Assembly: GCA_914767715.1 (NCBI GenBank)
Contig: OU612067.1
Location: forward strand, 32,650,162 to 32,714,161
Origin: Membranipora membranacea
Taxonomy: Eukaryota > Bryozoa > Gymnolaemata > Cheilostomatida > Membraniporidae
Length of the DNA stretch: 64,000 nt
Reading direction: 5' to 3'
Under the pieces are notes generated by a model. The model was not told where the DNA came from. It was given only the letters and a program-made list of their open reading frames with translations, and did no database searches. Made by a program: the position numbers and the translations under genes. Of this stretch, positions 1-11,327 are shown piece by piece. Numbering within the stretch: the stretch's first letter is position 1; the number at the start of each line of letters is the position of its first letter.

Positions 1-809
1 TTGTTTACAAAATTGCAAACAGTAATTATACCCCTACAGTGTCGATGATTTGGGCATTTCTAGATTGCTACTAGGGACTGGCTATTTTTGCAAGCCCTTT
101 GTTTTGCAAAAGAAAGCTAATGATGCTATTCCAGATATGGAATTCAATGACAGAAGCACAGAACCTGAGATTGATTCAAGGATGATATAAAAAGGGTCGT
201 GAAGGAAATAATTACAGTCTGATCAATTCCGTGACCAGAGTCATACAGTAGTGACGGAAAAGGCTAGCGTAATAGTATTCCAACAAGGATGAGGGCAATT
301 TTTGATAGTCAACTCTGCACCTTGGAGTCCCTGTTTTCTCATTGTCCAAACGAAACAAATGTGATTACATAGCAGAGTGTGAATCTAAATGGAGAGTTGA
401 AAGTATGAGGCTACTGATGCGGTCAAAACTGAGCCAGTGAAGATACTACGTGTCCCAGATATAAGGTGTCCCAGATATTACGTGCCCCAGATATTACATG
501 TCCCAGTAAAGTGGGTCAAAACTGAGCCAGAGCAGATATTACGTGTCCGAGTAAAGTGGCTCATATTAGTATTTCTGCGACCACTTGCCAGACATGCCCT
601 TGTTTGGTGAGAAAATAGCCTGTGATAAATAGGTGAAGTGTGCAAAATATATATACAGGCCTATATATATATATATATACCCACACCAACTGGGCGTGTT
701 CGATTGGTATGAATACGAATGGATGCATAAGGCCATGTGATCTAGCCCCAAGTTGATCCCGTCATGGCCTTATGGATGGATGGATGAAGCGGTTCACTCT
801 TACTTATTT

Positions 810-868
810 GCACAACCAATGAACTCCCTCTCCCCCAGGAAGAACAAGAGGGAGTTAATTGGCACAAC
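810..868. mobile_element. 45-bp hairpin element with 7-bp target duplication
   Basis: The element at 817-861 starts CAATGAACTCCCTC and ends GAGGGAGTTAATTG. These arms are inverted repeats with one mismatch, around a C/A-rich loop. It is flanked on both sides by the exact 7-mer GCACAAC (810-816 and 862-868). It begins CA and ends TG like the other short hairpins in this window. It has no coding capacity. The flanking duplication is read directly; a transposition origin is inferred. Confidence 0.7.
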
Positions 869-948
869 ACACCAACTACATTTTGTCATGTGGTGATCCA
901 ACATAACTATTTATTAACTACTTTCAATTTAATGTTTACATATATAAA

Positions 949-980
949 CATACATCAAGGAGTTAACTCCTTGCATACAT
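949..980. mobile_element. 18-bp perfect palindrome with 7-bp target duplication
   Basis: CAAGGAGTTAACTCCTTG (956-973) is a perfect 18-bp palindrome. It is flanked by exact copies of CATACAT (949-955 and 974-980). It is the smallest member of the CAAGGAG...CTCCTTG hairpin family. Its perfection together with a site-specific flanking duplication argues for insertion rather than chance. Confidence 0.7.
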
Positions 981-2160
981 CCATAATCTACTATTTCAGG
1001 TATCAATCATTATATATCATATCTGTCTATTCTTTAAAATATTGATTGATACATCGGCTTGCTACACTCGATATTATAATTAGTTAGTGACATGAGCCCA
1101 TGGGATGCAAGTCCCAGGGGCCCATGATCAGTGGGGTCTCAGACCAATGAATGAATGATCTAATGAACTCCCCCATTGCTCAGACCAGGCCCAAAGAGCT
1201 CGGGTCCAGCTAACTCCTTGCTCCGACTCTTCTGCCACCCACTGCCAGTTGAGTTAGTTATCTCTTAGCAGCATGTAAAATATTGTTTCACAGAATGCAT
1301 TTGAAAAATTCCTAATTATGACATTACCTTGCTGTAGTAGTCAATGAAAATTTTCCAAACAAACAAAACCAAGTATATAATATCCGACTTACTTTTTGCA
1401 ACCTGGAAGGATATTATCTTCTCCGCTAACAGACTTGTGTTATGAACTTTGGACTTTCTTTACATAAACACAGACTTTCAAATTGCCTTTTTTATATTTC
1501 GAAAACATATGTCTATTCAAGGATCCTTGACCTTATGATCTAAGAAATAGTCAATGTTTTCAGAGTTGTCCTCTTATATTCCAGGTGGGGACAATTATAA
1601 GGCAATTGTTGACTAACAACTATTATAATATTATGCAAATAGGGAGGGCGAAAGCCGCAAGTCATGACGTTAGAGTGTTCTGATCATGGACTCTATATAA
1701 TCCCTAGACAGGCTAATAGCATAAAAACTGTCATACTAAGTTAGTTTGTGCGCAAGCGTGATAGTTTACTATATCTGCATTAATGAAATAATCTCAATAA
1801 TCAAGGGACGAACAGAGTTATATCAGACCCCTATTGCTTAAACGCAAGAAAAATCGTTGAATGTATGTAAAAGACCTTTCCACACAAGATTGTATAAATA
1901 ATATGTCTGTTTAGACAAAACTTAGATCAACAACTTTTAAAATAAGTTGGAATAATCATTGAAACGAATTCAGCCTCAGCACTACTATAAGCAATGCGAA
2001 AAAAAGCTACTGCAAGTAATAACTATTATTTTTTAGGTAAGCTGAATCTAAACACCACCATCTTCATTGAGTTCCACAAAGTGATCCCTAGATGTGTCAG
2101 AACACACGAGTAGGGCGATCAGGTTAGTTTGCTAGTTGTCAGTGTTTACTACAAAATGTG

Positions 2161-5100
2161 TTGTGGGAATTTTTGGTCATTGCAGAAGGAATTGTTGCTG
2201 CTCATTAATTCAAGTCTTCTCTGGCTGACAGAGACGTTAATTAGTGATTCGGACTGGGTTCTATACAAATAGATGTTATTCATACTACTACCCTCATTTT
2301 ATCTCACACCAGGAGCTGATGCGCTGAGAGGAGATTTGACATCCATGATGACTTATATGAAGTCCTTCTATTCATATGGTGAGTCTGGAGAGAAACTACT
2401 AACTGGCCTAGTAGGAAGGATCTCAGAAATACAACCGGGGACACCAGGATCAGTGTGAATAGGAAAATGCTGAAGGCAGACTTGGCTAAGTTTGACTTCT
2501 GCCCAGATTCAAAACTCGAGGACTGCGGATTCAAAGTGGATGTGATAAAACAGATTTACCGATTCCCATCCATTATGTTGTTTGATCTTACTACACTTCG
2601 GGGAATCTCAGGAACGACTTCATGGGAGTCTGCAGGAAGGCTTCTTGCTCGAGACAAGATATCAACGGATCTTTACGAGAAGCTAACATTCCTGTTAGCT
2701 TGTGCTTGTTACATTAGGCTATCAGCGTATCTCTGTCATGACTCTCATGATGACCGGATCTCAGTGGCACAGAAGTCATCTGCAATGGCCGGCGATCAAC
2801 CCAAACAACGCGCTCATCAGAGATGGTATGTCCCAATTGGCCTGTTTTCAGCAATGAGTGATCAGTTGATCCCTTTGAAAAAGAGTCTTGCCCAGATAGA
2901 CGTAGAGAGTGTGGTTGATCTTTGTCTCCCAGACACAGTCAGCACGAACATCAACATAGTACGTGCTCAAACTTTGCATAGCTGTGGGAGGTACACTGAT
3001 GCGTACAAACATTTGATGGATTTGTATGGAGATGATCTCCTCAGTAAGCCCAAGCTATTTATTGAGAGAATCAGTAACACATCAGATCAGGTATACGAGA
3101 CCCTTGTTCTAGTATCAGATGTGCTATTCAAAAGTAGCTATTACACAGCTGCGCTAGAGTTCTCTATGTGTATTCATGAAAAAGATAGACATCTTAAGAG
3201 CATCAAGATGGTAGCAGACTGTTTATCAGAACTGTCACGATTCACAGAAGCGCTTGATATTCTTCAATCCTCCACTCATGATTCCGGCGATATAGACATC
3301 AGGTTAGGAAATGTGCACCATAGGTTGGGAAATAACCCAAAGGCTGAAACATGTCTCATCTCTGCACTGCAGAAATATTGTGAACAAGCCTCATTTGAGG
3401 AAGAAATTGACTACTACGGCAATGTGATAGCCAGGACTAAAACTGAGTTTGAAGATTTGTCTGCACTGTCGCCAGCTGGCCGATTAGCATATATACAAAA
3501 TGCATGACCTGATGTAGCAGAGGCTGTTTCTAGAATGGGATTTTTCTATTTCTGTCGTTGAGATTATGAATTGGCGGAGAAATACAATGACAAGTATATA
3601 GAACCAGAACTGTATGGAGGAGAGGCACTTGTCATTGAAGCGGTAGTTGCTCTATGTGGGACATGACTCATGTCGCAACAAGGTCCGAAACAAGAAGAAA
3701 TCTTTATCAAGTCTTTAGCACTGTGAAAAGAGATATATGGCGAGGGGACTAACCACAGAAACATTGCTACTCTGCTTGGTAACCTTGGTCGTTGTTATCG
3801 CAGTATGAATCAATATCAAACATCTAAGGGATATTTTAAGAGGGCACTAAATATGGTGGAAAGTCTTTACGGCGAGACTGTGAATAATGTTACAATATCA
3901 GAGCTGAAATGCGAGATAGGCTGGTGTTATAACCAGACTTAGGAGTATGTGAAGGCAGAAGAGTGGCTTACTGAGTCTCTGAACATGTACCGACGAATCT
4001 ATGGAGATCAGAGCTCCCATAACGTTATTGCTCATGTAATTTTCATATTAGGGGTGAATCTTCAGGATATGAACCTTATTGACAAAGCCCAACAACACTA
4101 TCAGCAGGCACTGACTATGCATGGGAGTAGAGAGGAGTCTGATGAGCGTAATGAATGGATAGCAACTGTGTTGAGGACCATAGGAGGTGGTCACAAGGCA
4201 GCAAGGAGATACGATGTAGCGCATGAATATTACGCCAGATCATTAAAAATATATCAGGACATTTATAACACCAAGGGCCACATGAATGTTGCCTATGTAT
4301 TAGCTGCAATTGGAGATAACTTTAAATTTCAGCGAAAGTATACAGAAGCAGAAAAGTTCTACAAGCAGAGCCTCAGTCTGAAGAGAAATTTAGAAGAAAC
4401 TGGTGAACAGTTGGATCTTACTGCTGATCTACACAACCTCGGTCGGATCTACACAAAAATGAAGAGATTCACAGAGGCATTGGAAAAACTCATGGAAGCT
4501 TTAATAATAAACCAAACAAAAAATGAAGGTAATGCATCAACAGATGAAGCCGATACGCTGAGTGCTATCGGTGATTGCTACAAGGATATGAGAAAATATG
4601 AACAGGCTGATGCGTTTTACTCCCGTTCTCTTGAGATTCACAGATTGATTCTCACAGCTGATAAGGACAGACTTTCTTTGGCTAGGAAACTCCGACACCA
4701 TGGAATAAGGTATAAAAATATCAAAAAGTATACCACTGCGTCCATCTATCTGTATGAGTCACTGAGCATATGTGAAAACATATCAAAGAGTTATGATGAA
4801 GATGAAGCCATGACTCTGAAGGAAATCGGTAGCAACTGTCACGCAATGCAACAGTGTACTGAGGCTGAAGAGTAATTCACAGCAGCATTGAATATTTTTA
4901 GATGTATTCATGGCGACAACCATGTAGATGTTGCAGATACACTTCATTTCTTGGGGTCTTCTATGTCTGATAGAAGAGAGTTTGATCAGGGTCAGGGTTA
5001 TATGAAACAAGCTTTACACATATTTACTGAACTTGCTGAATCAAACGCCAACTCGAATAGAAAAGCAACATTATTAAATAACCTCGCTAGCAGCTACCAA

Positions 5101-5649
5101 GAACAAGGACAGTATAAAAAGGCCAGAGACGTGTTCCAAGAGGCTTTAGCTCTGGAAAGGTCGATATGCGGTGGGGACAGAAATCATGAGGATGTAGCTT
5201 TCAGTCTCAGTAAACTTGGTGACAATTATATCGATCTCGGGGAATTCGCAAAAGCTGAAAATTTCTTGAAACAATCGCTAACGATGTACAGGGCAGTGTT
5301 AGGTAGTGAAACAAACCATCTTGATGTCGCTACATTTCTCAATCTTCTCGGGGTAACATGTAACATACAGGGGAAATTCGCAGACTCAGCAAGATACCTG
5401 CAGGAAGCTGTAGACATGAACTGTGCGCTCTATGGTCATAATAGTGAAAGTGTAGCAAAGCAGCTCAAGAACCTGTCACTAGTTTATCAGAATGCTGGAA
5501 ATATGGAAAAAGCCAAAGAGAAAGGGCAGGAAGCTCTGGACATCTACCTTACTGTTAATCCTGATCATGATGACGTCACATGGCTGTATAGTCTCCTTAC
5601 CCCAGATAATGTTTCTCACCATAAGCGACCATGTTGTCTGATTCTGTAA
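2161..5649 (+). pseudogene. Kinesin-light-chain-like TPR protein, interrupted by in-frame stops
   Basis: One reading frame runs without a frameshift from about 2401 to the terminal TAA at 5647-5649. It encodes a long array of about 42-residue tetratricopeptide repeats of the kinesin light chain/NPHP3 type, with recurring 'A..YY..SL.I' and 'H..VA..L..LG..Y' patterns. The frame is broken by stops at 3505, 3559, 3664, 3724, 3940 and 4873. Each fits a single C-to-T change from CGA, CAG or CAA; for example the stop at 3724 sits where 'SLALRKEIYG' is expected. A protein-like continuation upstream, to about 2161, adds stops at 2206, 2242, 2245, 2317 and 2380. No introns are seen over 3.2 kb. The last four residues are CLIL, a CaaX-type prenylation motif. 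TPR arrays of this class are protein-interaction scaffolds. It is probably a decayed paralogue; longest open blocks are 2455-3507, 3949-4875 and 4888-5649. Start not determined. Confidence 0.8.
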
Positions 5650-6956
5650 CTCAATCTATAACTTGCAGTTCCATGTTGGTATGGGCGATTATCAATAGCA
5701 TTATAGTCTTCTCAGATATGGTTTTAGCTGGCTCTCATATCAATGACCGTACCTTTTTGTTTGTTTTAGTACCTGAATGCTTCTATCGTCTAACTGTCAT
5801 ATGAATGCGCTTGAGTCATCATGTTCTTTTTAAAGTTCTCTTTTTCAACCAAAGCTTCTACGCATATTTTCTGTTAGAAGCCTTTCTTCTTGACTTAGAC
5901 CTGCACATATATATAAGAGTATGTGTAGGCAACTTTTATATCCTATACAATAATATTGTACACAAAATGTTACAATGCAATAAGCAAGAAGTTTCAAAGT
6001 ATTGTGAAGTTATTCTGAGGAAAAATGTGGTTAAAGCTGTTAGACAAGGCCATAGAGTCAAAATAATACTTTTATCAGCACAATGCACTTTTTGAGGATA
6101 CTTATATGAGTTAATTTTTGCTTTACATGTAATATAACCTTATAAATACTCTTTTTATGAAACAATAATGGAAACTTAAAACTACGTTTTATTGGAACAA
6201 CAACACACTCGTAGCATTGAAAACGACTGTCATGCGGTGGGAGGGTCAACGCAAAGTCACAATAAAAAATCAGATCTATGCAAACCTCCGAAGCCAATTT
6301 TCCAGGCGGCAGCAAAACTTAAATAGCAGCTTTGCTTAAATCATTGTTATATACAGGTGGTATATTGCAATTCTTTTTGGCTAATTATGCTAGCAGACCC
6401 ATAAAATCTTTTCTAATACTGATTCCAACATGCTGTTTCAGATTTTGAATGTTTCAAAACCATAAGAGCATTTTTTTTATCACTTATTCTTTTGCCAGAA
6501 GCACTTTTGGCAATCAGTCGCTTATTTTGCAACATTATGTAAGATACATAGTTATCATTGCGATCAGTATGAAAAACTCTACCGGGTTAAAATGTCTATC
6601 CACCTAATTTCATGAATGGAGGTGAAAGATAGGGGGAGGCTGCCACCAGACTAATCTCAGAGTTGTCCAAATCCGAATGTATTATGGTATCCTTGACCTT
6701 TCACAACACCACAAAAATATTGTGGAAAGAGTTGAGCGGTAGTTTGAACGCCTGATATACACTGTAACATCTACATACCTTGACTGGTATTGCTGATACT
6801 TTATCGTTCATATGTATCTGGTCCATTTCTGATAGCAGAAAATCAGTTTATACCTTTATTTAGTGGGGACAACTCCAGTTCACCATGTCGTCTGCATTTC
6901 ATTCATCCAATCTAAAGATTCTGAAATGATACACGGACTCCTTCACATCAAACTTC
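5650..6956. other. Intergenic, no gene recognised
   Basis: AT-rich sequence downstream of the TPR pseudogene. A 96-codon open frame at 5805-6095 has hydrophobic, low-complexity content, no recognisable family and no splice context, so it is not called. Nothing else is supported. Confidence 0.5.
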
Positions 6957-8817
6957 CATAATAGGCCAGAAGCAGCTATAGCATAAGTTGTTATGGCACG
7001 GACAATATTTTATGGCAGGATGTTGATCACGTTTTATACTTCATTGGTGAATGTTCTGTAAAATTCACTGGGTGTACCCAGTTGTAGTGGTCATATTTAG
7101 AAATTAAAAGGTATTTTGTTTTGGCATTAAATGTGTGGGGAAATAACTCTTATTCTGTGTAGTCTACCTAATCTAATCATCAGGGAATTCCAGGTTGAAA
7201 TGCATTTGGGATTTGTTGACATGGCAATTAATTCACAAAGTAAACTTGTAGAGAAGTCTGCTCGTATCAGACCAGCACAAATTGAAAATTTTCAATTGAA
7301 ATATGTCAAACTTCTTATGGGACTAGTATGATCTTAAGACCACTGTCTTGGGGCAATTACCAACAACATTTCTGATGTTTCAATTGCCTCTTATGTCATT
7401 TTTCGGCTGGATATCTTTTGCATAACACATGAGCAAAGAGTTCAATGAGTGCCTCACTTTTCAGCAAAGAAACCCAACTGTCAGAGTCTGAAAAACTTAG
7501 ATATGCCAGCTTCGCATAATATCCTAACATGCTAATGACATGATATGGGGATATGCGGTAGCGCTGTCTCTCACCAACCACCTCATGCAATGATAAAACA
7601 TACACAATGTAGAACCCAGGACTATAGTCTTGACTTCCCTCTAATCACATATCGATAGTGTGAATATTTGGGATATGCAGTAGTGCTGCGGCTGACCTCT
7701 TCAACTGGGTACACACTTTTTTCCTACATCAAATTTGTCTCACGTCTAGGCTGCTTTTTGTCTTGTTCTCATTGATATGTAGTGCTGTCGCTGACCACCT
7801 TTTAAAATGATGTGATAGAATATCTTGTTAAAATCATACATATAGTCGTGTTTCCTGCTGACCATATTAATCACTTAACATTTCACTTACCTAACCAATT
7901 GTGTAGAAAATTGCAGGTATGCTGCCGCACTGCCGCTGACATGATTGCTACAACCGGGTACACTCTCAGTTTTAGATTCAGCACGTTGTTCTACCCTAGA
8001 TATACCCTGTTTAAAACTCGTAACATTTCACTTATTATAAGCGATTTTAAGAAATTGCAATATGCTGCCGCGCTGCCGATCTTCCGCTGACATGATTGCT
8101 ACGACTGGGTACACTAGACCAAGTTTGGTCCATTTGCCTGCATTCCGAGTGGCTTCCGCTGCCGATCTTGGTCTAGTGTACCCAGTCGTAGCAATCATGT
8201 CATCGGAAGATCGGCAGAGTACAACTCGGCAGCTTTCATTTCCTCTTAAAGCAATTTTTAGAGGAAATGAGGATATGCTGCCGCGCTGCCATGATCGCTA
8301 CAACTGGGTACACCCTTAATATTGGATTCAGCACGTTGTTCCACCCTAGAAACACCTTTTATTGAATTCTTAACATTATTATTATCTGTAATTTTGAGAA
8401 ATATTGCGGATATGCTGCTGCAAGACAGTATCATACTAACCTCATAAAGATCTGACATTATACTTATTTAAAATTTTAAATTTGTCCTGATCTAACACGA
8501 GCAAACTTCTGCAAGTTTACTTGGTAAATAAATTGGCAAGTCAACAAAATCCCCACAATGCAGTTTCAGCCTGGAATTCCCTGAAGATTAGATTAGTAAT
8601 ATTACACAGAATAGGAGTTATGTCCCCACACATATAATGCAAAAACAAAACACCTTTTAATTTCTAAATATGACCACTACAACTGGGTACACCCGGTGAA
8701 TTTTACAGAAGAAACATCAATGAAGTATAATATGCGATCAGTTTCCTGCCATCAAAAATTGTCCGTGCCATTTTTTTATAGAGCAGTTACAGCTAGGCTG
8801 CTTCTGGCCTATAATGA
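6957..8817. mobile_element. Large fold-back element with about 360-bp inverted arms
   Basis: The left arm (about 6957-7315) and right arm (about 8450-8817) are long diverged inverted repeats. Both end in CATWATAGGCCAGAAGCAGC read inward. They share blocks such as 'ggcacggacaat', 'gtacccagttgtagtggtca' and 'cagggaattccagg'. The centre (about 7660-8440) has imperfect tandem units, each combining 'atatgctgccgc', 'gctgac' and 'ctgggtacac'. The phrase CTGGGTACAC also occurs inside both arms. No transposase-like frame is present, so this is a non-autonomous fold-back or MITE-like element. A clear target duplication was not found. Open frames within it, the longest 92 codons, follow the repeats and are not called as genes. 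Confidence 0.75.
8073..8217. repeat. 51-bp near-perfect inverted repeat inside the fold-back element
   Basis: The arm at 8073-8123 and the arm at 8167-8217 are reverse complements with one visible mismatch, separated by 43 bp. They begin CTGCCGATCTTCCG and end CTAGACCAAG on the left. The arms duplicate one of the internal tandem units of the surrounding element in inverted orientation. High identity suggests a recent local inversion-duplication. Confidence 0.8.
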
Positions 8818-10324
8818 ACACTAGATGAATGGCTTAAAAAGCTCCAATTAGTGCTAAGTTGATGACCTGCTTCCAGGAAAACATAATTGGAGACATTAAA
8901 CCCTGTCACCTGATATCAATCACACTTGAAGAAGGTATTTATTACAAAAGTATAAATTATTTGTTGATGTAGCAATTACATGAAGATCTGCAGCAAATAT
9001 TTCTAGAATAATGAGCAGACATAGTATAACATGATTTGGCTACGGATAGATCATCCGGGGATCATTATAAGGTCTCATAGCAGTCACATGGTTACATTCC
9101 TACCCGCTGACAGATATAACACACAGTACGGACAGAGACATCAGATATCAGCAATCAGACACAGCAGCAGATAAAGGAAGAGAAATCAGCTACTGTAAGC
9201 TGTAAATATAGAGGTGAGAGATGATTAGTTTTACTCCTTTATTTAGAAACAGTATTTTAGTAGTAAGGTATGCACATACTACATAGGATACAACTAATAT
9301 TAAACGTACAAGTATGGAAATATATTATGTACATTGGTAGAGCAATCAATTAAATGGCGCAGTTCTCTCAGAAAAAAAATCAAGAGTACGAGAGCAACAA
9401 ACCAGCGTATCGAATCAGTTTTTCGACTAGTATCACCAATCAAATCAAAAAGTGGGTCTGATTCACTTACCTGTGAACAGAGTTGTTCCCCCCTGAGTAA
9501 TATAAGATTCCTAATCATACTCTAGGAGGGGGGGGGGGGGAATTAATGTCTATGTGTGCAAACCAGAAATAGGATAGTGGATAGTCACGAAGCTTCAGAA
9601 CTTCATAATTTTAGACGGAGCAACCAAACAGTCGAATCTCTCTAGTGTGAGAGAATGCAACATGAGTGTTGGCTTTAGATAAAGCTTTAGTTTGTATTTT
9701 AATCAAAGTTATTCCTCCGACAGAGTAAGACCAATAGTTCGATATGATAGAAAAAGAAATCAAATTTTTCTATCATGAAATTATTCTGCTTTTAAATAGA
9801 ATGGACATCTTTTCAACACTCAACAGTCTGATTCCAACTGTCACGCACAAAAAATCTCAACACAGTTGGGGAATCTTACGGCATTCAAACAGGTTGACTT
9901 GTGAATTATTACAACATGATTTGCTATTAAGAGTATTTTTTTGGCACATATTTATCTCTAAAATACCACGTTAGTATCGTATTTGCAGCTCTAGTCAGAC
10001 TCAGAGGTAGTGATATGTGAGTTTGCAGACAGTAGAACAGAGGTAAGAGGTAGTCACTTATTGATCAGACTCGGGATCTCGGCTTAGTAAATTCTCTATT
10101 CATGATGGAGTCGTGAGCAAAAGCATTTCCTATAGAAACCTGTCAATATAAATATAAAAATGTCAGCTGAATACGAGACAGGCGCACCAGGTCACCAGAC
10201 TTAACTTTATTACTTTCACGTGTAAGCTGCCTGATACAGGGGACCAACCATTGATAGGAGTTCATGAATCAGTGGTAAAATCATAATTAATGTATATTAA
10301 CTCAATGGATAAAAAACACTGTAT

Positions 10325-10470
10325 GGCTATTGGTAGTTTAAGTGCTCAAACGGTGCAAGATGCTGGTAGAGGCATTTCATTATCAACCACTTTCCGAGGG
10401 GTAAGTGGTTGATAATGAAATGCCTCTACCAGCATCTTGCACCGTTTGAGCACTTAAACTAGGCTATTGG
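10325..10470. mobile_element. 128-bp fold-back element with 9-bp target duplication
   Basis: Perfect 59-bp inverted arms at 10334-10392 and 10403-10461 enclose a 10-bp loop. The ends read TAGTTTAAGTGCTC inward. The element is flanked by exact copies of GGCTATTGG (10325-10333 and 10462-10470). Nine-base duplications are typical of Mutator-like DNA transposons, so this may be a non-autonomous derivative; the assignment is inference. The terminal TAGTTTAAGTGC is shared with the element at 22259-22405. Confidence 0.8.
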
Positions 10471-10747
10471 CTAATATATATCTAGTATCGCTATGTTGGT
10501 GATGCCATTCCCATGTGTCAGATGCTGAATCTAAAGACCTTGCAGATTTAATGCTATGCATTGATCGATGTCCCAGTTACAACTTTCTATAAGGGGCCAG
10601 TTATGTTCTCAATAATAGTCCACAAATAATATCAGTGGGAGCTTCCCTTAATGGAGCTTGAATTGATCAAACCCGAGTCTTTGAAGGATCATTGAGGCAT
10701 AACCAAGTGTTGTGAAAAGGATTAAAGGTCGACCCTGATGTACAACA

Positions 10748-10757
10748 GTATATATAG

Positions 10758-10790
<33 letters not shown>

Positions 10791-10835
10791 GATGGATATG
10801 TATATATAGATGAAGATATGTATATAAAGATGGAG
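10748..10835. repeat. AT-rich microsatellite
   Basis: A run of TA dinucleotides mixed with 'tatatagatg' units. It gives rise to a spurious open frame on the minus strand. No function is inferred. Confidence 0.8.
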
Positions 10836-10972
10836 GTATAATCCATATCAGTGGCTCCAACCTTTCATATCAAAATTTCAGGAATAGATTATCAAGCTTA
10901 TTCCTCAGTGCGTTATATGATGCTGTAGGGCTCAGCTGCATTGAGCTCATCCTAGTCAATACATCTAGGGCT

Positions 10973-11070
10973 GAACCATCTATCTCTAAGACCTTCAAAG
11001 TTATAGATACTTAGGCTAAATTCTAGTCCTAGTAACTACAATTTTGAAGGTGATAGAGATAAATGGTTGA
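10973..11070. repeat. Imperfect inverted repeat, about 98 bp
   Basis: The left arm 'gaaccatctatctctaagac' and the right arm ending 'gatagagataaatggttga' are imperfect reverse complements of about 30 bp around a 38-bp loop. No clear flanking duplication was found. It is probably an old MITE. Confidence 0.5.
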
Positions 11071-11327
11071 TGAGTCGCACAATCGGAGAATCAAACTCTC
11101 TGCAACCAGGGAGTTTATCCCAGCTTAATAAATAAGCCAGAAGTAAAATTTTGATGTTAATCAAATCTATATACTTTCAATGAATATAAAATTAGGGTAT
11201 ACCATGCTTCGGGAAAGAAAATCTAGTTATATCATCCAATCAGTAGGGTGGGGGGGGGGGGGGGTGTCGGGCAGGGTAAGAGTCTTGGGGGATTACACTA
11301 GAGAGCTGCAGATAAACTGTGACTTAC

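Larger units (their letters stand above)
1..2160. other. Intergenic, no gene recognised
   Basis: No open frame with protein-like composition was found here. It holds short direct repeats of the phrase 'tcccagatat' around 450-550, a short AT microsatellite near 655-680, two hairpin insertions listed separately, and a fragment near 1090-1128 that resembles the ends of the inverted-repeat element at 14113-14240. The same frame as the TPR pseudogene remains partly protein-like back to about 2040, so the broken gene may start in this stretch. Confidence 0.6.
8818..11327. other. Intergenic with small repeats; possible unlocated LYRM4 3' exon
   Basis: The last coding exon of the minus-strand LYRM4 gene should lie here but could not be identified. 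The stretch contains G homopolymers near 9527-9540 and 11251-11265, an AT microsatellite, a fold-back element with a 9-bp flanking repeat, and an imperfect inverted repeat, all listed separately. No other gene is supported. Confidence 0.5.

Noticed and set aside
3505-3942. Region between open blocks of the TPR gene as an intron
   Set aside because: Translation in the same frame keeps clear TPR sequence between the stops (for example 3727-3939), so it is coding sequence with nonsense changes rather than an intron.
5805-6095. 96-codon hydrophobic open frame
   Set aside because: Low-complexity AT-rich translation, no family, no splice or promoter context.
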